Below are positions 1 through 4,827 of a stretch of DNA of 9,453 bases, in pieces (the stretch's first letter is position 1; every line of letters starts with the position of its first letter). The notes beneath the pieces are model-generated. The model was not told the DNA's origin, did not search any database, and was given only the letters and a program-made list of their open reading frames with translations. Both the position numbers and the translations under genes were made by a program. The DNA comes from Pseudomonadales bacterium. GTDB taxonomy: Bacteria > Pseudomonadota > Gammaproteobacteria > Steroidobacterales > Steroidobacteraceae. Location: assembly GCA_020442965.1 (NCBI GenBank), contig JAGRJB010000110.1:1-9453 (forward strand), in the 5' to 3' direction.

Positions 1-1188
1 CGAAACATCGAAGAAGTGATGGCGGATTTACGCGCACGAGTAGAGAGGCAGGTTCCGGGGCTAACCATTGAGACCCTGCAGCTGATGGAAGACCTCATTG
101 GCGATCTAACGGCGGTCCCACAGCCCGTTGAAGTGAAGCTGTTTGGTGCTGATCTGTCGTCCTTACGCAGCGTCGCGCCGCAGGTGGCGGCGGTTCTGCA
201 GAAGATTCCGGGCCTGGTCGAAGTGCGGGATGGTCAACGAGTCGCGGGCGACGCCATCGAGATCCATGTAGATCGTGTGCGGGCTGCATTCGATGGCCTG
301 GATCCCGACGCGGTGACGCGACAAGTCGCCACATTGGTTGGCGGAAGCGTGATCGGGCAGGTACAGGTCGGCGAGAAAATGGTCGATGTGCGACTGTGGT
401 CCCCACCGGGTTTGCGCGACCGCATCGAGGCGCTCTCACGCCTTCGAATACGCGCGCCCGATGGTCACTCGCTGCCTTTGTCGCGCGTCGCCACAGTCAA
501 TATCAGCGCGGGTCAACCACAAATCACGCGCGAGAATCTGGAGCAGATGATTGCGGTCACGGCGCGCCTCGAGGGCCGCGATCTCGGGTCCGCCATGAAG
601 GCGGTGCGCGGTGCAGTGGCTGCGATGCGGCTGCCGGCCACGGTACGCGTCGAATATGGTGGGCTGTACGCCGAACAGCAGAAGTCCTTCAGTGGCCTCG
701 CTGCCGTGTTCGGCGCCGCGATCCTGCTGGTTGTCGTCTTGCTACGGTATCTTTACGAGAGTTGGGCGGCGGTGATGGCAATCCTGTCTGCCGTGCTGCT
801 GTCGGTCGCCGCCGTGTTCATTGGGCTGTGGGTGACCCACACCGAACTCAACATCTCAGCGATGATGGGCATGACCATGATCATCGGCATCGTTACGGAG
901 ATCGCCGTGTTCTATTTCGCGGAGTTGGATACCGCGGCTCCACCAGAACACGCGTTGCTGGTCAGCGCAGGGAAATTCCGGCTGCGACCCATCCTGATGA
1001 CGACGTTGATCGCGATACTGGCATTGATGCCGCTTGCGCTGGGCATCGGCACGGGCTCGGCGATGCAGACGCCGCTGGCGATCGCCATCATTGCCGGATT
1101 GATCGCGGCGCTGCCCATGGTGCTGATCGTGATGCCGGTCGTCTACTATCTGCTGAGCCGCGAGCGCATCGCGCCGAGCCAGCAGTAA
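1..1188 (+). CDS. RND efflux transporter permease, C-terminal part (5' end outside window)
   Basis: Inner-membrane proton-driven pump subunit that would work with a periplasmic adaptor and an outer-membrane channel. The frame is open from base 1, so the start lies upstream; 395 codons are visible of a family usually a little over 1,000 residues. The first part is periplasmic porter/docking domain, with the family stretch 'LIGDLTAVPQPVEVKLFG' followed by 'VPGLVEVRDG'-like and 'GQVQVG' segments. The last part has about five hydrophobic helices (roughly 695-760, 770-830, 850-915, 990-1045, 1065-1155), matching TM8-TM12, and ends shortly after 'MPVVYYLLSRER'. The TM10 segment reads GIVTEIAVFYF: Glu at visible codon 300 aligns with the essential CusA Glu939 rather than the AcrB Lys. 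The following 'RLRPILMTT' has Ile where CusA has the proton-relay Lys984, so a canonical metal pump is doubtful. No partner subunit is visible downstream. Family call is secure; substrate is unknown. Confidence 0.9.
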   Translation, partial: RNIEEVMADLRARVERQVPGLTIETLQLMEDLIGDLTAVPQPVEVKLFGADLSSLRSVAPQVAAVLQKIPGLVEVRDGQRVAGDAIEIHVDRVRAAFDGLDPDAVTRQVATLVGGSVIGQVQVGEKMVDVRLWSPPGLRDRIEALSRLRIRAPDGHSLPLSRVATVNISAGQPQITRENLEQMIAVTARLEGRDLGSAMKAVRGAVAAMRLPATVRVEYGGLYAEQQKSFSGLAAVFGAAILLVVVLLRYLYESWAAVMAILSAVLLSVAAVFIGLWVTHTELNISAMMGMTMIIGIVTEIAVFYFAELDTAAPPEHALLVSAGKFRLRPILMTTLIAILALMPLALGIGTGSAMQTPLAIAIIAGLIAALPMVLIVMPVVYYLLSRERIAPSQQ

Positions 1189-1724
1189 AAGCCTGCCGCG
1201 CAAGCTGCAACGCAAACTACTCGATCAACTTCGAGCCAGTCGACGACGCTGCAGTCATGGCGGATGATCTCCGGGGGACGGATCTTGCCTCTGCAAGGCG
1301 GCACGCACTTTCAATCGTTGATGCAGAGCGTCTGGCGCAACGATTGGACCCGCGACACTCGAAGAGGGAGGAGTCATTTGGCGCATCACCGCCATAGGCT
1401 CGAGCATCGGCGCCCAGTGATCTCATACCAACGCGCGGCCATCTCATCGAGTGCAAGCGAAAGACACAGCGGATGATTACTTGTTTGTTAGTAAGTTAGT
1501 AGTGCAGATTGCGCATGCCGATCGGGCGATGTTCCGCTATCCGGTTGAACGGCACGGCCGCACTACCCGTGTACGTTGAACAGTTCCGCGGTGGCATTGA
1601 CGATGCCAATCCGAGTGCCGCGGCTATCCATGGCGACGTGCCGAAGGGAACGCCGCAAGCGCAGCGTCTGAGACCACCCAGCACTGCTCCGCACGTCGCT
1701 GTGCGGTTGCTCGACCTGTGGCCG
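1189..1724. other. Intergenic region between convergent RND and aqpZ genes, no convincing gene
   Basis: 536 bp separate two convergent stop codons. Short open frames exist on both strands, but none has a ribosome binding site, a recognisable domain or a convincing start. The most protein-like is a 46-codon frame at 1257-1397 (+), beginning MADDLRGTDL, which has no Shine-Dalgarno. A local A/T-rich patch at 1477-1501 contains GTTAGTA twice in direct repeat (1487-1493 and 1495-1501, 8-bp period). A GC-rich hairpin sits near the aqpZ end. The stretch could hold decayed coding DNA, but I cannot identify any parent gene. Confidence 0.55.
1689..1706 (-). terminator. Possible weak terminator hairpin behind aqpZ
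   Basis: CCGCAC (1689-1694) and GTGCGG (1701-1706) form a perfect 6-bp stem with a 6-base loop, 18 bp beyond the aqpZ stop codon. No T-run follows on either strand, so intrinsic termination would be weak; it may be an mRNA-end stabilising structure or chance in GC-rich DNA. Confidence 0.25.
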
Positions 1725-2465
1725 TTACGGCGCTTTCTTGTCGCCTGCTATGTACTGACCCTCACCGCCGAGCCAGCGATAGATCATGCCGCCAACGATG
1801 CCGCCGACGATCGGAACGACCCAGAAAAACCAGAGTTGCTGCAACGCCCAGCCACCCTGGTAAATCGCGACACCGGTTGAACGTGCCGGATTCACCGAGG
1901 TATTGGTGACCGGAATGCTGATCAGGTGAATCAGGGTGAGCCCAAGCCCGATTGCGATTGGCGCAAAACCGGCCGGCGCGCGACCGTCGGTGGAACCGAG
2001 GATGATCAGCAGGAACAGGCAGGTCATCACCAGTTCACACACCAGCGCGGATTGCATGCTATAGCCACCCGGCGAATGCTCACCGAAACCATTCGATGCG
2101 AAGCCCGATGCGGCCGCATCGAATCCCGCCTGACCGCTCGCGATCAGATAAAGGACGCCGCCGGCAACGATGCCACCGATCACCTGAGCGATGATGTATG
2201 GCAGCAGGTCGCGCGCCGGAAATCGGCCGCCGGCCCAAAGGCCAAAGCTTACCGCGGGGTTGAGATGACAACCGGAGACGTGGCCGATCGCAAAGGCCAT
2301 CGTCAGCAAGGTAAGGCCAAATGCGAGCGCCACCCCCACAAATCCGATACCCAGCGGATTGCCGTCGCCGCCAAACTTCGCCGCCAGTACCGCACTACCG
2401 CAACCACCGAGTACCAACCAGAACGTGCCGATCAGCTCGGCCGTAAATCGTCTGCCCATGTTCAT
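1725..2465 (-). CDS. aqpZ: Aquaporin Z, water channel
   Basis: Inner-membrane tetrameric water channel of the MIP family, 246 residues against 231 in E. coli. Both half-helix motifs are present: N69-P70-A71 and N192-P193-A194-R195. The selectivity filter residues F49, H180, T189 and R195 correspond to E. coli F43, H174, T183 and R189, so strict water selectivity is expected. Long stretches such as [13 protein letters not shown] and [18 protein letters not shown] are nearly the E. coli sequence. Before the first NPA motif the protein reads SGCHLNPAV where E. coli has SGGHFNPAV, placing an extra Cys (C66) near the pore. The C-terminus has a short polar tail, [13 protein letters not shown]. The ATG at 2465 was chosen because AAGGGGA lies 8 nt upstream; another ATG follows two codons later (2459), and the reading frame extends upstream without family similarity. 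It is probably monocistronic: 350 bp separate it from the upstream same-strand gene, and the neighbours suggest no functional link. Confidence 0.96.
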   Translation of the reverse strand: MNMGRRFTAELIGTFWLVLGGCGSAVLAAKFGGDGNPLGIGFVGVALAFGLTLLTMAFAIGHVSGCHLNPAVSFGLWAGGRFPARDLLPYIIAQVIGGIVAGGVLYLIASGQAGFDAAASGFASNGFGEHSPGGYSMQSALVCELVMTCLFLLIILGSTDGRAPAGFAPIAIGLGLTLIHLISIPVTNTSVNPARSTGVAIYQGGWALQQLWFFWVVPIVGGIVGGMIYRWLGGEGQYIAGDKKAP

Positions 2466-2473
2466 CGCCTGGA

Positions 2474-2480
2474 TCCCCTT
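2474..2480 (-). promoter_or_regulatory. Ribosome binding site of aqpZ
   Basis: On the minus strand the bases read AAGGGGA, 8 nt before the ATG at 2465. This decides the start in favour of 2465 over the in-frame ATG at 2459 (spacing 14) and the upstream in-frame ATG near 2504. Confidence 0.6.
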
Positions 2481-2536
2481 GACCGGAAGATGACAGCCGA
2501 GCACGCGCGCCGGTTCTCGACGTGGCCGGAGTGCGA

Positions 2537-2542
2537 ATCATA
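2537..2542 (-). promoter_or_regulatory. Candidate -10 box for aqpZ
   Basis: The minus strand reads TATGAT, one mismatch from TATAAT, about 72 bp upstream of the aqpZ ATG, preceded directly by TG. At 17-bp spacing the -35 position (2560-2565) reads CTGAAT, a poor match to TTGACA. This is a weak call. Confidence 0.3.
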
Positions 2543-2786
2543 CAGGGGGTATGGTGTTGATTCAGGCTAACACGCGGCTGGAAGTGCAAACAATGTACAT
2601 ATTCGCTGTCGCCGCCTACTGCATCGCCAGCTACCATCCCGGCCATGCAGAGTGACAGCGAAATTCATGCCAGGTTCACGGCGCGGATCTGAGGCGGCTG
2701 TAAGGCAGTCAGCAATGAACTCATGCTGCAATGAGCTGCTAGCGTCAGGTCGGTCCGTTTGCCAAAATGGGTACGTCAGTGAAATG

Positions 2787-2812
2787 GTCATCAGCATGAC
2801 GCCGATATCGGC
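2787..2812 (-). terminator. Two adjacent short hairpins directly after the DUF1838 stop
   Basis: Three bases past the stop codon lies the perfect 12-bp palindrome GCCGATATCGGC (2801-2812), which can fold as a 4-bp stem with an ATAT loop. It is followed immediately by GTCAT/ATGAC (2787-2791 with 2796-2800, 4-base loop). On the minus strand the sequence continues CATTTC, with no proper U-run. It may end or stabilise the LytTR-DUF1838 transcript; the palindrome could instead be a protein-binding site. Confidence 0.3.
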
Positions 2813-2815
2813 AGT

Positions 2816-3793
2816 TCATTTTTTCTTCGCGGCCGCCGGTCGCTGCTGGACCGCGTAGTTTTCCAGGCTGGAACGATTGGGTTTCCCGTCCCATTCGGTG
2901 GGAGCCTGCAGAAACTTCGCATAGTGCTTTTCGACGTAGTCCAGCATCTTGCGCGTATGTACCTGCTCGAGATCGTCGCCCGAGCCTGCCATCGCGGAGT
3001 ACAGGCAAAATCCCGGCGCCGTGCCCATCAGCATCCAGGGCAACCACGGCGTCCGGCGTCCCCAGGTGCCAAACCAGCCAAGCCCCGTAATGCTCTTGTT
3101 CTGCATGTCCGCCGCCCGCACGTGGTAGACAGTCATTTCACTCGCGATCACCTCGGGGCCAGAGGATTCGCGCACCCATTTGTCTGGCTTGAGAGTGTTG
3201 GGATAGCGCAGGTGGACATGGTCTTCCAGATCGAGCCAGTTACCGCGCTGGCGCCACGGCAGGTGAAACGGCTTCATGTCACCGCCGCGGCCCGCGTTCA
3301 TCGGATCGCCCTGGCCAAATTCTGTGATCACGAAATTGAAGGGGTCGTTAGCAATCGGCACGACTTTCACTTCTTCATCGAGAAACGGGTTGCGCCATGA
3401 CTCCAGGACCTCGCCGGTTTTAAGGTCGGTGTATAGCCCGACCTCTCGCAACAGCTTGAGATAGGAGCCATCCTTCTGGATCTGGATTCTGGCTGTGCTG
3501 AGTCCCTCAAAGCCAAAAAGATCCTGCAGCGGCTGATCGGGGCGCGCCGCCATGACGTAGCCTCTGAACCAGCTATGCTTCTGCTTCGATGGATCGATAT
3601 CAGAATGTAGACGCGCCCAAGCGACCTTGTTCCCAGCACCGGTTGTAAGATCGAGGTAGGGGCCCTTCAGTGCAGGGCCAACAAGCGCGGAACTGGTCGC
3701 CGCTCTCGCCTGTTGCGACTGGCCGGGTATCGCAATGAAACCGGCGGCACCCAGGGCGCCCATACCTTGCAGCAAGTTGCGTCTATCGAGCAT
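2816..3793 (-). CDS. DUF1838 family protein with predicted Tat signal
   Basis: 325-residue protein recognised as DUF1838, a family with no established biochemical role. Residues 1-31 form a probable twin-arginine signal: LDRRNLLQG with R4-R5, a hydrophobic stretch GMGALGAAGFIAIPG, and an ARA cleavage site at 29-31, so the folded protein is expected in the periplasm. Family-like conserved blocks are GPYLDLTT (44-51), WFRGYVM (75-81), LLREVGLYTDLKTGEVLESWRNP (split over 114-136), ANDPFNFVITEF (148-159), YPNTLKPDKWVRESSGP (about 197-213) and TPWLPWMLMG (248-257). The many Trp, His and Arg residues hint at ligand or substrate binding, but no known catalytic motif is seen. The ATG at 3793 is preferred: minus-strand GGAG lies 7 nt upstream and the Tat motif begins at once; a TTG at 3814 is the alternative. 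The start overlaps the LytTR stop by 11 nt, so translation is probably coupled. Divergent TonB receptors suggest a part in handling the imported compound (inference). Confidence 0.85.
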   Translation of the reverse strand: MLDRRNLLQGMGALGAAGFIAIPGQSQQARAATSSALVGPALKGPYLDLTTGAGNKVAWARLHSDIDPSKQKHSWFRGYVMAARPDQPLQDLFGFEGLSTARIQIQKDGSYLKLLREVGLYTDLKTGEVLESWRNPFLDEEVKVVPIANDPFNFVITEFGQGDPMNAGRGGDMKPFHLPWRQRGNWLDLEDHVHLRYPNTLKPDKWVRESSGPEVIASEMTVYHVRAADMQNKSITGLGWFGTWGRRTPWLPWMLMGTAPGFCLYSAMAGSGDDLEQVHTRKMLDYVEKHYAKFLQAPTEWDGKPNRSSLENYAVQQRPAAAKKK

Positions 3794-4643
3794 TTGTATT
3801 CTCCGGAGGTCCAATTGTTAGTCGTGCTGCGGGCTGCAGCAGGCGAGCGTAGGAGCGGCTGACGGGCACCTGGAGCCCGGTGCGCAGGCGCACGAACTGG
3901 CGGTGGTGTGCGGTGAAACGCCTCTCGATCGCCGAGCGTCGGACCCAGTAAGAGCGGTGCACCTGCAGGCCGTCGAGATGGCGCAGATCATGGACCGCGT
4001 CGCTGAAGCGGTGGTGCACGAGCGTGTCGCCTCTCTCGGTATAGACGCGCAGGTAATGATCCTCCGCCTTCAACGCGAGGATTTCGCCATCGAGACTTGC
4101 GGGCAACCGCGCGCGCAACGTTGCCTCGGCGCTCGCCGACGGAGAATCGGGCTGGACGATACGCGCGGCGCCGAACAGCTTGTCCATGATGATCACGACG
4201 ATCAGCCAATAGATGATGCCGGGCAGGGTGTTGGCGAACAGGCGCGGCAGATAGTCCAGCGTGGGCCAGGGCAGCGGCGGCGCGAGCGCGAGGAATTCCT
4301 CGGGCAGCAGAGTCAGGCCGAAGTACCGATAGCGCGCGATCGGCCAATAAAATATGAGTATCCCGAGTACCGCGCCCACCACGGCGGAAATCCACAGTGG
4401 CCATTGCCAGCGGCGCACGCCGCGGCGCACGAGCCGGGTACCGACAAGCGCCGCGATCCAGACCAGCGCGACCAGGCCGATCCAGTAGAGGGTCGAGACG
4501 CCGCGGCTCAAGTGCGGGCCGACCAGCATTCGGTTCCAGCCGAGCAGGGCGCCGACCAACAGCGGTGCGCCAATGTAGAAAAATGCCGCCCCGATCGGGG
4601 TGATGGCCGGAAAATCGTACCGAAGCCAGCGCGGCGCCGTCAC
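3783..4643 (-). CDS. Membrane-anchored LytTR-domain transcriptional regulator
   Basis: 286-residue one-component regulator. The N-terminal half has four hydrophobic helices, roughly residues 17-36, 50-72, 81-101 and 137-156, separated by short loops and an 'RYRYFGLTLLPEEFLALAPPLPWP' connector. After a polar Ser/Ala-rich linker comes a LytTR DNA-binding domain (about 180-270), seen in EILALKAEDHYLRVYT, GLQVHRSYWVRRSAI and the closing GLQVPVSRSYARLL. There is no response-receiver domain, so the signal is probably sensed by the membrane part or a partner protein, not by phosphorylation. An in-frame stop (4665-4667) limits the start to GTG 4652 or GTG 4643; GGAGG at 4653-4657 sits 9 nt before 4643 but touches 4652, so 4643 is chosen. 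It is the first gene of an operon with DUF1838 and is divergent from a TonB receptor. Direct repeats in the shared upstream region are plausible targets, and autoregulation is likely. DNA-binding family is confident; the signal is unknown. Confidence 0.88.
   Translation of the reverse strand: MTAPRWLRYDFPAITPIGAAFFYIGAPLLVGALLGWNRMLVGPHLSRGVSTLYWIGLVALVWIAALVGTRLVRRGVRRWQWPLWISAVVGAVLGILIFYWPIARYRYFGLTLLPEEFLALAPPLPWPTLDYLPRLFANTLPGIIYWLIVVIIMDKLFGAARIVQPDSPSASAEATLRARLPASLDGEILALKAEDHYLRVYTERGDTLVHHRFSDAVHDLRHLDGLQVHRSYWVRRSAIERRFTAHHRQFVRLRTGLQVPVSRSYARLLQPAARLTIGPPENTNAR
3801..3804 (-). promoter_or_regulatory. Ribosome binding site of the DUF1838 gene, inside the LytTR gene
   Basis: Minus-strand GGAG lies 7 nt before the ATG at 3793 and within the last codons of the LytTR gene. 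It supports that ATG over TTG 3814 and supports translational coupling between the two genes. Confidence 0.6.
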
Positions 4644-4652
4644 TACCTGCAC

Positions 4653-4657
4653 CCTCC
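4653..4657 (-). promoter_or_regulatory. Ribosome binding site deciding the LytTR start
   Basis: Minus-strand GGAGG, 9 nt upstream of GTG 4643. It abuts the alternative GTG at 4652, which therefore could not use it. Confidence 0.55.
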
Positions 4658-4686
4658 ATTCGTCTCATGAGGTCGAGCGGGCCCGG

Positions 4687-4692
4687 ATTATA
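4687..4692 (-). promoter_or_regulatory. Perfect -10 box for the LytTR-DUF1838 operon
   Basis: The minus strand reads TATAAT, predicting transcription from about 4680 and a leader of some 37 nt before GTG 4643. The -35 position at 17-bp spacing (4710-4715) reads ACTGGC, a poor match to TTGACA. A good -10 with a poor -35 is typical of activator-dependent promoters, and repeats for such an activator lie just upstream. Confidence 0.5.
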
Positions 4693-4701
4693 GCCGGCCA
4701 C

Positions 4702-4747
4702 TCGCGAACGCCAGTGACAGTCGCGAAATTCTCGTGCAGGTCACGAA
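4702..4747. promoter_or_regulatory. Three direct repeats TCGCGAA, candidate regulator-binding array
   Basis: TCGCGAA occurs at 4702-4708 and 4721-4727 and as TCACGAA at 4741-4747, at start-to-start intervals of 19 and 20 bp, about two helical turns. Copies 2 and 3 share flanks: CAG just before and TTC just after the core. Relative to the predicted minus-strand start near 4680, the copies centre near -25, -44 and -64. LytTR regulators are known to bind pairs of short direct repeats about two turns apart, so the adjacent LytTR protein is the obvious candidate; that link is inference. The array lies about 80-125 bp upstream of the divergent receptor gene and could serve both directions. No convincing sigma-70 promoter was seen for the receptor. 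Confidence 0.5.
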
Positions 4748-4815
4748 TTCGCGCTTGTCGCAGGGGCAACGCCCGTCGATGTTCATTGCCTTGGCGAAAT
4801 CAACCATTACGGATC

Positions 4816-4819
4816 GGAG
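4816..4819 (+). promoter_or_regulatory. Ribosome binding site of the first TonB receptor
   Basis: GGAG lies 8 nt before the ATG at 4828. It fixes the start at the Met that opens a typical signal peptide, although the frame is open upstream to 4600. Confidence 0.65.
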
Positions 4820-4827
4820 CAAGTCTC

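Larger units (their letters stand above)
2466..2815. other. Intergenic region between aqpZ and the DUF1838 gene, no gene seen
   Basis: 350 bp between two minus-strand genes. It holds the aqpZ leader with its RBS and candidate -10 box, an 8-bp palindrome ATGTACAT at 2593-2600, and hairpins just behind the DUF1838 gene. A frame from ATG 2645 on the plus strand stops after 15 codons. No RNA gene or mobile-element end was recognised. Confidence 0.55.

Noticed and set aside
396..1397. Long plus-strand frame overlapping the RND gene
   Set aside because: It lies in another frame of the RND permease, is rich in Arg/His/Asp as shadow frames in GC-rich genes are, and matches no family.
1257..1397. 46-codon frame starting MADDLRGTDL
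   Set aside because: No ribosome binding site and no recognised family. An opposite-strand frame of similar quality covers the same bases.
3794..3814. TTG at 3814 as the DUF1838 start
   Set aside because: It would add seven residues before the Tat motif, and the GGAG at 3801-3804 is spaced for ATG 3793.
3903..4670. Plus-strand frame of 255 codons opposite the LytTR gene
   Set aside because: Antisense shadow with low-complexity Arg/Gln/Asp composition. The minus strand has clear TM helices and a LytTR domain.
3988..4701. Minus-strand frame of 237 codons with an ATG at 4668
   Set aside because: Different frame of the LytTR gene with Arg/Ala-rich composition and no domain.
4600..4827. Upstream extension of the first TonB receptor
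   Set aside because: The frame is open, but it lacks an RBS and would bury the signal peptide. It also overlaps the LytTR start and its control region. ATG 4828 has GGAG at 8 nt and opens the signal peptide.
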